Below are positions 23,781 to 31,702 of a stretch of DNA of 50,286 bases, piece by piece. The notes under the pieces are model-generated. The model ran no database searches. It was not told where the DNA came from and saw only the letters and a list, made by a program, of their open reading frames with translations. The first letter of the stretch is position 1, and the number at the start of each line of letters is the position of its first letter. This DNA comes from Actinacidiphila bryophytorum (GTDB taxonomy: Bacteria; Actinomycetota; Actinomycetes; Streptomycetales; Streptomycetaceae), in the NCBI RefSeq assembly GCF_016916835.1, contig NZ_JAFFIX010000036.1, positions 1 to 50,286 on the forward strand, written 5' to 3'. The position numbers and the translations under genes are program-made.

Positions 23781-26708
23781 TTGGTATTCCAGATGCCGGA
23801 CCGCGGCGAAGGGGCGGCAGGACCCAGCGGCACAAGAGCCGGACGCCCCTCCCGCAGGGTCGTCGCGCTGATCGTCGTGCTCGGCGTCCTCGCCGTGCTG
23901 CTCGTCGGCTTCGCGACCTTCGCCGGTCTGTGGACGGACTGGCTCTGGTACCGCTCGGTCCACTACTCCTCGGTCTTCTCCACCATGGCCTGGACGAAGA
24001 TCGGGCTCTTCGTCGTCTTCGGGCTGTTCATGGCCGGAAGTGTCGGCTCCTCGATGTACCTGGCGCACCGGCTGCGCCCGCCGCTGAGCGCGATGTCCAG
24101 CGAGCAGCAGAACCTGGACCGCTACCGGATGGGCATCGCGCCGTACAAGACCCGGGTGCTGCTCGGGGTCAGCGCGGTCGTCGGGCTGATCGCCGGCGGC
24201 TCGGCCGCGACCCAGTGGCGGCTGTGGCTGCTCATGGTCCATGCCACGCCGTTCCACACCAAGGACCCGCAGTTCCACAAGGACGTGTCCTTCTACACCT
24301 TCGACCTGCCCTGCTACCGCTTCCTGCTGAGCTTCGGCTTCGCCGCGGTGATCCTCTCGCTGATCGCCGCGACCGCGGTGCACTACCTCTACGGCGGCCT
24401 GCGGATCACCTCGCCGGGCGCCCGGGCGACGTCGGCGGCCACCATGCACCTGGCGGTGCTGCTCGGCCTGTTCGTGTCCCTCAAGGCGGTCGCCTACTGG
24501 CTGGACCGCTACTCGCTCGCGGTGCGCTCCAGCGGCTTCAGGAGCGCCGACAAGTGGACCGGGCTGCGCTACGTCGACGCCAACGCCTACCTGCCGGCCA
24601 AGACGATCCTGTTCTTCATCGCGGTGATCTGCGCGCTGCTCTTCTTCGCCACCCTGTGGCGGCGTACGTGGTCGCTGCCGACCATCGGTTTCGGCCTGAT
24701 GGTGCTCTCGGCGATCCTGATCGGCGGCCTCTACCCGGCCATCGTGCAGAAGTTCCAGGTGCTGCCGAACGAGGCCGCCAAGGAGGCCCCCTACGTCCAG
24801 AAGAACATCGACGCCACCCGGGCCGCGTACGGCCTGACCAAGACCGAGGTGACCCCCTACCCGGGCAAGCCCTCGGCCGCCACGCAGGCCGCCGCGGGGA
24901 GCCCTGCCGCCGCCGGCACGCTGCGGGCCGACGCGGACGCCTCGGCCAGCCTGCGGGTCCTCGACCCGAACGTGGTCTCGCCCACCTTCCAGCAGCTCCA
25001 GCAGGGCAGCGACTACTACCAGTTCCCCTCGACGCTGGACGTCGACCGGGCGTCGGCCGGCGGCACGGGCCAGGACAGCGTGATCGGCCTGCGCGAGCTG
25101 AACGTCAAGGGCATACCCCAGAACAGCTGGATCAACGACCACTTCAAGTACACGCACGGCTACGGTGTCGTCGCCGCCAAGGGCAGCGAGGTGACCAGCC
25201 AGGGCACCCCCTCCTTCACCGAGCAGGGCCTGCCGGGCGGCGCCGACGCGGGCGGCGTCCAGCAGCGGATCTACTTCGGCGAGCAGACCCGGCAGTACTC
25301 GATCGTCGGCGGCCCGACCCCGGAGCTGGACTACGCCGACAAGGGCCGCGAGACGACCACCGCCTACGCCGGCAAGGACGGTGTCAGCCTGCGCAACCCG
25401 CTGACCCGCGCCGCCTACGCGGTCAGCTTCGGCGAGCCGAAGATCCTCTACTCGGGGGCCATCGGCAAGGACTCCAAGATCCTCTACAACCGCACACCCA
25501 AGGAGCGGGTGGAGGCGGTCGCGCCCTGGCTGACCATCGACGGCGACCCCTACCCGGCGGTCGTCGGCAAGAAGGTGGAGTGGGTCGTGGACGCCTACAC
25601 CACCAGCAACAGCTACCCGTACGCCTCCCGCACCACCCTCGGCGACACCACGGCCGACTCGCAGACCGACAGCCAGCGCTCGGTGGTCGCCCGGCAGAAC
25701 CAGGTCAACTACATCCGCAACTCGGTCAAGGCCACCGTCGACGCCTACGACGGCACGGTGACCCTCTACCAGTGGGACACCGAGGACCCGGTGCTCAAGA
25801 CCTGGATGAAGGTCTTCCCGCACACGGTCAAGCCGAAGGCGGACATCCCGGCCGACCTGCTGGCGCACCTGCGCTACCCCGAGGACCTGTTCAAGGTGCA
25901 GCGGGAGATGCTCTCGACCTACCACGTCACCAAGGCGGCCGACTTCTCCAGCGGCAGCCAGGTCTGGGCGGTGCCCGACGACCCGGCGGCCAAGGCGGGC
26001 AAGGCGGTGCCGCCGTACTACATGAGCCTGCGGATGCCCGGCCAGAGCGCCAAGTCCTTCTCGCTGACCACGACCTTCACCCCCAGCGGGCAGAACCGGC
26101 TGAGCGCCTTCATGGCGGTCGACGCGGACGCGGCCAGCAAGGACTACGGCACCATCAGAGTGCTGCAACTGCCCACCAGCCCCACGGTCGACGGACCGAA
26201 GCTGGTGCAGTCGAAGATCAACGCCAACAGCAAGTCCGCCCCGAAGATCAACGAGCTGAAACGCTCCGGCTCGGACTCCACCGTCGAGTACGGCAACCTG
26301 CTGACGGTGCCGCTGGACGGCGGGCTGCTCTACATGGAGCCGGTCTACGTGCGCACCACCGGCGTCGACTACCCGCAGCTGGCCAGCGTGGCGGTGCTCT
26401 ACGGCAACGAGATCACCTACCAGCCCACGCTGTCGGCGGCGCTCGACGACCTGTTCGGCCCGTCGGGGGCCGACCCGTCGGCCAAGACGCCGGAAGCGCC
26501 ACCGCCCGCCGCCAAGGCGCCGCCTTCGGCCGCCAAGGGCGACCCGGCGCTGCACCAGGCGCTCGCCGACGCGCAGAAGGCGTACGAGGACGGGCAGGCG
26601 GCGATGAAGAAGATGGACTGGGACGCCTACGGCGAGGCGCAGCAGCGGCTGGGGGACGCGCTCAAGCGGGCGCAGGCGGCTTCGCAGACCGCCGCGAAGA
26701 AGGGCTGA
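23781..26708 (+). CDS. Large UPF0182 integral membrane protein
   Basis: A 975-residue membrane protein of the UPF0182 family (mycobacterial Rv3193c type). About seven hydrophobic segments fill residues 25-325 (for example VVALIVVLGVLAVLLVGF and TIGFGLMVLSAILIGGLYP); the remaining two thirds is a large extracytoplasmic region, and the last 70 residues form a charged Ala/Lys helix. The family function is unknown. TTG 23781 is preferred because GAGGTG lies 8 nt upstream, whereas the ATG at 23793 has no ribosome-binding site. The order PDZ protease, UPF0182 is conserved across actinobacteria. It is followed by an initiator tRNA gene after 43 nt. Confidence 0.9.
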   Translation: MVFQMPDRGEGAAGPSGTRAGRPSRRVVALIVVLGVLAVLLVGFATFAGLWTDWLWYRSVHYSSVFSTMAWTKIGLFVVFGLFMAGSVGSSMYLAHRLRPPLSAMSSEQQNLDRYRMGIAPYKTRVLLGVSAVVGLIAGGSAATQWRLWLLMVHATPFHTKDPQFHKDVSFYTFDLPCYRFLLSFGFAAVILSLIAATAVHYLYGGLRITSPGARATSAATMHLAVLLGLFVSLKAVAYWLDRYSLAVRSSGFRSADKWTGLRYVDANAYLPAKTILFFIAVICALLFFATLWRRTWSLPTIGFGLMVLSAILIGGLYPAIVQKFQVLPNEAAKEAPYVQKNIDATRAAYGLTKTEVTPYPGKPSAATQAAAGSPAAAGTLRADADASASLRVLDPNVVSPTFQQLQQGSDYYQFPSTLDVDRASAGGTGQDSVIGLRELNVKGIPQNSWINDHFKYTHGYGVVAAKGSEVTSQGTPSFTEQGLPGGADAGGVQQRIYFGEQTRQYSIVGGPTPELDYADKGRETTTAYAGKDGVSLRNPLTRAAYAVSFGEPKILYSGAIGKDSKILYNRTPKERVEAVAPWLTIDGDPYPAVVGKKVEWVVDAYTTSNSYPYASRTTLGDTTADSQTDSQRSVVARQNQVNYIRNSVKATVDAYDGTVTLYQWDTEDPVLKTWMKVFPHTVKPKADIPADLLAHLRYPEDLFKVQREMLSTYHVTKAADFSSGSQVWAVPDDPAAKAGKAVPPYYMSLRMPGQSAKSFSLTTTFTPSGQNRLSAFMAVDADAASKDYGTIRVLQLPTSPTVDGPKLVQSKINANSKSAPKINELKRSGSDSTVEYGNLLTVPLDGGLLYMEPVYVRTTGVDYPQLASVAVLYGNEITYQPTLSAALDDLFGPSGADPSAKTPEAPPPAAKAPPSAAKGDPALHQALADAQKAYEDGQAAMKKMDWDAYGEAQQRLGDALKRAQAASQTAAKKG

Positions 26709-26751
26709 ACGGGTGACACCCCGCGTCGTGGTACGGTTGGGACACAACGAC

Positions 26752-26825
26752 GCGGGGTGGAGCAGCTCGGTAGCTCGCTGGGCTCATAACCCAGAGGTCG
26801 CAGGTTCAAATCCTGTCCCCGCTAC
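26752..26825 (+). tRNA. tRNA-fMet (CAT), copy 1
   Basis: A 74-nt cloverleaf with anticodon CAT. The three G-C pairs in the anticodon stem (GGG...CCC around CTCATAA) and the unpaired C1/T72 mark the initiator tRNA. The 3' CCA is not encoded. A -10-like TACGGT is at 26733-26738, 13 nt before the gene. Identical in sequence to the copy at 29633-29706. Confidence 0.96.
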
Positions 26826-26837
26826 TGCATGAAGTAG

Positions 26838-26863
26838 GCCCGAAGTCAAGTGACTTCGGGCCT
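26838..26863 (+). terminator. Terminator after tRNA-fMet copy 1
   Basis: A perfect 10-bp stem (26838-26847 with 26854-26863, 6-nt loop), 12 nt after the tRNA, followed by TCTTCGCTTGTT. Confidence 0.8.
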
Positions 26864-26993
26864 CTTCGCTTGTTCGGGTGAAGCCGGAGCAACGGTGTTT
26901 GGCATGCCGTCATGTCGGGAAGTCGACAAAACGCTGTAGAGACCAAGTGGGTTGCGGTATACCAGGTGTACGCCGGTAGCAGGTGGTGCGACG

Positions 26994-28898
26994 ATGGAGC
27001 TCATGGGGGATGGTGCAAGGCTGCTGAACGCTCGTCAGAACCGTGGTCGCCATGGTCCGGCGGGCGACCTGGCGCTGCCCGCCGCAGCCGCGGCCGTGCC
27101 GGTGCCCGCACCCGCGGAGCCGGCCGTGCTGCTGCCCGCACCCCGCGAGGGCGACGCGGTCGCCCTCCCCGACCTGGTCCCCGCACTGCCCGCCGACCTG
27201 CCCGACGAGGACGCGCTCGCGCTGCGCGAGGAGGCCGAGATCGAGGCCCGCCACCGGCGGGCCGCCGAGCACGGCGACCCCTTCGCCATGAGCGCGCTCG
27301 GCACCCTGCTGCTGCGCCGCGGCGACCTCGACGGCGCCGAGCCGTATCTGCGCGAGGCCGTGCAGCACGGCGACCGTGCCGCCGCCAACAACCTGGGCCT
27401 GCTGCTGCACCAGCGCGGTTACGCCGACGAGGCGGCCGGCTGGTGGCGGATCGCCGCCGTCGCCGGCTCCGCGCCGGCCGCGCACGCACTCGGCCGGCAC
27501 TACCGCGAGCGCGGCGACGAGCCAGGCGCCGAGTACTGGCTGCGCCAGGCCGCGGAATCCGGCCACGCGCTGGGCGCCTACGCGCTCGCCGACCTCCTCG
27601 ACCACCGGCGTGACGCCGGCGCCGAGCGGTGGTTCCACGCCGCCGCGGAGCACGGCCACCGCGAGGCCGCCTACCGGCTCGCCCGCTACTGCGCCGAGCG
27701 CGGCGACACCCACGAGGCCGAGCAGTGGTACCGGCAGGCCGCGGCCCGCCGCCACCGCAGGGCCGCGCTGCGGCTCGGCATGCTCCTCGAAGAGCGCGGC
27801 GAGACCAAGGAGGCCGGGCACTGGTACCTGACCGCCGCCCGCGACGGCGAGGCGCGGGCCGCCTGCGCGCTGGCCTTCCTGCTGCGCGACGCCGGCGACC
27901 TCGACCAGGCCGCGACCTGGTGGCGCCGCGCCGCACAGGCCGGCGACGGCAACGCCGCCAACGCGCTCGGCGCGCTGCACGCCCAGGAGGGCGAGACGCA
28001 GACCGCCGAGCGCTGGTACCGCGCCGCCCTGGAGGCCGGCGACGTCAACGGGGCGTACAACCTCGGCCTGCTGTGCGCGGGCCAGGGCCGTACCCCGCAG
28101 GCCGAGCAGTGGTATCGCAAGGCCGCCTACGCCGGGCACCGCGAGGCCGCCAACGCGCTCGCCGTCCTGCTGCTGCAGCACGGCGACGCGTCCGGGGCCG
28201 AACCGTGGTTCTCCAAGGCCGCGGAGGCCGGCAGCATCGACGCCGCCTTCAACCTGGGCATCCTGCACGCCGGCCGGGACGAGGCGGACGCCGCCCGTGG
28301 CTGGTACGAGCGCGCGGCGGCGGCCGGGCACGCCGGTGCGGCGCTCCAGGTCGCCATAGCGCTCCAGCGCGAGGGCGACCACCACGGCGCCGAGCGGCAC
28401 CTGCGCTGCGCGGCCGGCGGCGGAAGTCCTGAGGCGGCCTTCCGCCTCGGTGCGCTGCTCGACCGGCGCGAGCGGGAGCAGGGCGAATCCGAGGTCATGG
28501 CCTCGGAGGCCGACGAGTGGTACGAGCGGGCGGCCCGGCAGGGCCACCGGCGTGCCCAGGTGCGCCTGGGCATGACCGCGGCGCAGCACGGCGACGTCGA
28601 GCAGGCCGCGCACTGGTACCGCCTCGCGGCGGAGGCGGGCTCACGCAACGGGGCCTTCAACCTCGGCCTGCTGCTGGCCCGCGAGGGCAGCGAGTCGGAG
28701 GCCGCGCTGTGGTGGACACGCGCGGCCGAGGCCGGGCACGGGCGTGCGGCCCTGCGCATGGCGCTGCTCTCTGCCCGCCACGGGCGTCTCACGGACGCCC
28801 GCGCCTGGTGCGACAAGGCCGTGGCCTGCGGCCCGGCCGAAGTCGCCGAACGCGCCACCCGCCTGACGGCAGCCGTCAACCAAGAGCTCTCCGCATAG
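26994..28898 (+). CDS. Sel1/TPR-like repeat protein
   Basis: A 634-residue protein made almost entirely of about 14-15 Sel1-like repeats of 32-37 residues from about residue 80 to the end. The recurring pattern is AxxWYRxAAxxGHxxAAxxLGxLLxxxGxxxxA. The first 70 residues are Ala/Pro-rich and disordered. There is no signal peptide or enzymatic domain, so it should be a cytoplasmic alpha-solenoid scaffold. ATG 26994 is chosen (start MELMGDGARLLN); ATG 27003 is also possible. The gene is bracketed by the two identical initiator tRNA genes. Partners are unknown. Confidence 0.85.
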   Translation: MELMGDGARLLNARQNRGRHGPAGDLALPAAAAAVPVPAPAEPAVLLPAPREGDAVALPDLVPALPADLPDEDALALREEAEIEARHRRAAEHGDPFAMSALGTLLLRRGDLDGAEPYLREAVQHGDRAAANNLGLLLHQRGYADEAAGWWRIAAVAGSAPAAHALGRHYRERGDEPGAEYWLRQAAESGHALGAYALADLLDHRRDAGAERWFHAAAEHGHREAAYRLARYCAERGDTHEAEQWYRQAAARRHRRAALRLGMLLEERGETKEAGHWYLTAARDGEARAACALAFLLRDAGDLDQAATWWRRAAQAGDGNAANALGALHAQEGETQTAERWYRAALEAGDVNGAYNLGLLCAGQGRTPQAEQWYRKAAYAGHREAANALAVLLLQHGDASGAEPWFSKAAEAGSIDAAFNLGILHAGRDEADAARGWYERAAAAGHAGAALQVAIALQREGDHHGAERHLRCAAGGGSPEAAFRLGALLDRREREQGESEVMASEADEWYERAARQGHRRAQVRLGMTAAQHGDVEQAAHWYRLAAEAGSRNGAFNLGLLLAREGSESEAALWWTRAAEAGHGRAALRMALLSARHGRLTDARAWCDKAVACGPAEVAERATRLTAAVNQELSA

Positions 28899-29079
28899 AG
28901 GGTGCCCTTACGCGGAGGGGGTTCGCTTCCGCTGGCCACGCCGGCTGCACGGCCCCCTCCGGCCAGGGATGCGCTTCCGCGGGCCGCGGTGGCTTGCGGG
29001 GTGCCTCTTCGGCGGGGCCGAGCCATCCGCTGGCCGCGGGGGCTGAGGGGGGTGCCTCTGCGTAGGGCGGTGCCCCCCA

Positions 29080-29510
29080 GGGGCGCGGGGAACGGCGCGC
29101 TCAGCCCCCGCCGGGGCGCGGGTCGTCTCCGTCCGAAAGGGGCTGTTCGGTCCGTGCCGGACCACCGGCGGGTGGTGGGTTGCGCGCGCAGTTCCCCGCG
29201 CCCCCGGGGTTGTGGCGGTCCGTCGCCACGTGCCGGTGGGCGGGGGTTGGTCGCGCCGTTCCCCGCGCCCCTGAAGTGCGCCGCCGGCCGCGGCGGCACC
29301 GCCTGACCCTGGCGGGGGTGCCCTTGCCCGGGAGGGCGCCACCCAGGGGCGCGGGGAACTGCGCGCTCAGCCTCCCCCAGCGCTTCGCCTGGGGGTGCCC
29401 CCACTCGCTTCGCTCGCCGGCGGGTGGTCCGTCTCCGGACGGAAGAGCCCCTTTGGGTCGGTGACGACCCGCGCCCCGGTGGGGGCTTGGCGCGCAGTTC
29501 CTCGCGCCCC
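29080..29510. repeat. Cluster of dispersed GC-rich palindromic-type repeats
   Basis: The 730-nt spacer 28899-29632 has no convincing gene. It holds five copies of a 20-bp element, GGGGCGCGGGGAACTGCGCG or its complement, at 29080-29099 (+), 29185-29204 (-), 29252-29271 (-), 29346-29365 (+) and 29491-29510 (-), each with at most one mismatch. Alternating orientation allows long hairpins. Reverse-orientation copies are mostly followed by CTGAA. More copies occur at 44256-44355 and near 50206. Confidence 0.8.
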
Positions 29511-29589
29511 TGAAAAACGCTCACCGCCCTGCGCAAGGGCGCCGCTGGGGGTGTGGGGGCGTCGATCAGGCACCCACCTGGGAAGGGAT

Positions 29590-29619
29590 TTGCGTTGATC
29601 GATTCGCGCGGGCTATCGT
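29590..29619 (+). promoter_or_regulatory. Promoter of tRNA-fMet copy 2
   Basis: TTGCGT (29590-29595), an 18-nt spacer and TATCGT (29614-29619), 13 nt before the tRNA. The -10 to gene distance equals that of copy 1. Confidence 0.65.
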
Positions 29620-29632
29620 GAAGGCACAACGA

Positions 29633-29706
29633 CGCGGGGTGGAGCAGCTCGGTAGCTCGCTGGGCTCATAACCCAGAGGTCGCAGGTTCAAATCCTGTCC
29701 CCGCTA
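29633..29706 (+). tRNA. tRNA-fMet (CAT), copy 2
   Basis: A 74-nt initiator tRNA identical to the copy at 26752-26825, including the three anticodon-stem G-C pairs and the C1/T72 mismatch. The immediately preceding CACAACGA is also shared, while the rest of the flanks differ. Confidence 0.96.
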
Positions 29707-29713
29707 CTGCGAA

Positions 29714-29751
29714 GAAGAAGGCCCGGAGGCTCACGCCTCCGGGCCTTCTTC
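29714..29751 (+). terminator. Terminator after tRNA-fMet copy 2
   Basis: A perfect 17-bp stem (29714-29730 with 29735-29751) with a 4-nt TCAC loop, starting 8 nt after the tRNA. One of the strongest hairpins in the window. Confidence 0.9.
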
Positions 29752-29823
29752 TCGTTCGGGCAAAGTCCGGCCGGATCGGGTGGGGGGCGGGGCGGGGGCG
29801 GGGGATGCTGGGGGGAGGACGAG

Positions 29824-31179
29824 GTGACGGGTCCTCAGGAGGCGGGATTGTTGCGCAGACGGCGCGGGCGCAGCCCGCAACACGGGGGACCGGAGGTCAG
29901 CGGACGCTGGGACGAGTGGTGCGCGGCGGCCGGCAGCGGGCGGGCCGCCGAGGCCGAGGTGCTGCTGGCCCGCCTGGCGGCGCTCCCCGCGCAGGGGTCA
30001 CCGCACGAGCGCGCCGCGGCCCTGGCGGCGCTGACCGCGGCGCCGCCGAGGCTGCTGCTGCTCCTGGACCGCGCGGCCAGGAGCCCGGGTGCCGCCCAGG
30101 CGGGCGGCAGCGATGTGCTGGGCCTGCTGCTGCGCTCGTTCGCGGCGGACGGCCGGGTGCGGGAGGCCGCGGTGGAGGGCCTGGCGGGCTGCGGGGGGCC
30201 GGCGGCGGTGGCGGGGCTGGCGCTGCGCTGCGCCGACTGGGTGGACGCGGTCAGGGCGCGGGCGAGGGCGGCGCTGCTGGTGCGCAGCGCCCCCGAGGAG
30301 GTGGCGGCGGCGGTGCGGGTCCTGCTGCGGCTGGCGGACCGCAGCCGTACGGGTGCGCTGCTGGCGGAGTACCGCGGCCTGTTGTGCGGGGCGCCGCACC
30401 GCAGGGCGGTGCGGGTGCTGGTGGCGGACTCCGACCGGGCGGCCCGCCGTTTCGGTGTGGCGCTGGCGCTCGAACTGGGCGAGTACGCCCGCGGGGACCT
30501 GCTGCGTACCGCGCTGCGGGACCGCGACCAGGTGTGCCGCACGCTGTGTGCGCAGCGGCTGCTGGACCTGGAGCCGGACCAGGCGGGCCGGCTGCTGCTG
30601 GCCGGGGACGCGGCGGTGCGGGAGCTGGCGGTGGCGGCGCTGCCCGCGGACGTGCCGGCGACGCGGCTGGTGGCGCCGCTGGCGGACCGGGCGCGTATGG
30701 TCCGGGTGACGGCCCGCTGGCAGCTGTACGGGCGCGGTGAGCCGCCGTCGGCGGTCTACCGCAGGCAGCTGGGCCGGGCGGGCAGGTCGACGCCGGTGCG
30801 GCTGCTGGCGGGCCTGGCGGCGGGTCTGGGGGAGTGCGGGGACGCGGCCGACGTGCCCGCCCTGATGCGGCTGCTCGACCAGCGCAGGGCGGCGCCGCCG
30901 ATGGTGCGCAGGGCCGCGGTGCGTGCGGTGGGGCGGCTGGCGCCGCAGGGGGAGCTGGTCGGGCTGCTGGGCCCGCTGGCCATGGACCCCGACCCGGGCG
31001 CGGCCCGGGAGGTGTTCGCGGCGCTGGCGGCCCGTGCACCTGACGAAGTGCCGGTGGAGATCCGCTGGATCGGCAGTGTGCGCCCTGAGGCGGCGGTGCG
31101 CCGGGCCGCGGCCCGTATCGGAGGGGTGCACCCGCGCCCGGCGCGGGCCTACGAGCAGTCGGGGCACAGCCCCCGGTAG
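29824..31179 (+). CDS. HEAT-like repeat protein
   Basis: A 451-residue, very Ala/Leu/Arg-rich protein composed of helical repeats, for example VREAAVEGLAGCGGPAAVAG, VRELAVAALP and VRRAAVRAVGRLAPQGE, typical of HEAT-like solenoids. No signal peptide, membrane segment or catalytic motif. GTG 29824 follows GGAGGACGAG. Its last 31 nt overlap the end of the Fur-family gene on the other strand. Function unknown; a scaffold role is inferred from the fold. Confidence 0.8.
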   Translation: MTGPQEAGLLRRRRGRSPQHGGPEVSGRWDEWCAAAGSGRAAEAEVLLARLAALPAQGSPHERAAALAALTAAPPRLLLLLDRAARSPGAAQAGGSDVLGLLLRSFAADGRVREAAVEGLAGCGGPAAVAGLALRCADWVDAVRARARAALLVRSAPEEVAAAVRVLLRLADRSRTGALLAEYRGLLCGAPHRRAVRVLVADSDRAARRFGVALALELGEYARGDLLRTALRDRDQVCRTLCAQRLLDLEPDQAGRLLLAGDAAVRELAVAALPADVPATRLVAPLADRARMVRVTARWQLYGRGEPPSAVYRRQLGRAGRSTPVRLLAGLAAGLGECGDAADVPALMRLLDQRRAAPPMVRRAAVRAVGRLAPQGELVGLLGPLAMDPDPGAAREVFAALAARAPDEVPVEIRWIGSVRPEAAVRRAAARIGGVHPRPARAYEQSGHSPR

Positions 31180-31559
31180 GTGACCTCGGCGGCGGAGACG
31201 GTGAAGCCGAAGCGCTCGGCCGCGGGGAGCGCGGCGAGCGGGTCGCCGTGCGGGTGGACGTCGCGGACGGTGCCGCAGCCCGAGCAGACCAGGTGCTGGT
31301 GGGGGCGGTGGGCGTTGGGGTCGTAGCGCTTGGCGCGCCCGTCGGTGGCGACCTCGACGACCTCGCCGATGCTGACCATCTCGCCGAGGGTGTTGTAGAC
31401 GGTGGCGCGGGAGATCTCCGGCAGCCGTGCGATGGCGCGCGCGTGCACCTCGTCGGCGGTCAGGTGGACGTGGTCGCCGTCGAGGACCTCGGCGACGACC
31501 CGCCGCTGGGCGGTGAGCCGCCAGCCGCGTTCGCGCAGGCGTTCCAGCAGGTCACTCAT
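31149..31559 (-). CDS. catR: Fur-family peroxide regulator (CatR-type)
   Basis: A 136-residue Fur-family repressor. The winged-helix DNA-binding part includes TADEVHARAIARLPEISRATVYNTLGEM; the metal region is HRPHQHLVCSGCG followed by a second C-terminal pair CPDC, i.e. structural zinc cysteines plus sensing histidines, as in PerR/CatR proteins. Adjacent divergent catalase matches S. coelicolor catR-catA, where oxidised CatR releases the catalase promoter. The ATG at 31559 has no Shine-Dalgarno sequence, but TAGGCT stands 7 nt upstream with TTCGCA 17 nt further, so a leaderless mRNA is likely. Confidence 0.9.
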   Translation of the reverse strand: MSDLLERLRERGWRLTAQRRVVAEVLDGDHVHLTADEVHARAIARLPEISRATVYNTLGEMVSIGEVVEVATDGRAKRYDPNAHRPHQHLVCSGCGTVRDVHPHGDPLAALPAAERFGFTVSAAEVTYRGLCPDCS

Positions 31560-31566
31560 GGGGATC

Positions 31567-31595
31567 AGCCTACCAGCGGGAGTCCGGGGTGCGAA
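31567..31595 (-). promoter_or_regulatory. catR promoter, leaderless type
   Basis: On the minus strand TTCGCA (31595-31590), a 17-nt spacer and TAGGCT (31572-31567), ending 7 nt before the catR ATG. Transcription would begin at or next to the A of the start codon. Confidence 0.6.
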
Positions 31596-31618
31596 CAGGT
31601 CCGCAACTGACCCGCTTC

Positions 31619-31646
31619 TTGACTTAGACGGAGTCCAATGTACGAT
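31619..31646 (+). promoter_or_regulatory. Catalase promoter with overlapping inverted repeat
   Basis: TTGACT (31619-31624), 16-nt spacer, TACGAT (31641-31646). The -35 box is one half of the imperfect inverted repeat TTGACT...AGTCCAA (31619-31638), a plausible CatR/Fur operator placed to block RNA polymerase. Confidence 0.65.
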
Positions 31647-31702
31647 CGGGTCCGGTATCAGCCACTGGGGCAGCCGACGACGCCGAGGGCAGGGAGACGT
31701 AC

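Noticed and set aside
28899..29632. Short frames in the tRNA-flanked spacer
   Set aside because: Frames up to 500 codons (mostly reverse strand) are made of the GC-rich repeats and low-complexity sequence with no start signals.
26752..29706. Integrative element with tRNA-fMet attachment sites
   Set aside because: No integrase, excisionase or phage-like gene lies between or beside the tRNAs, and the duplication covers the whole tRNA and its start, not just a 3' part as at att sites.
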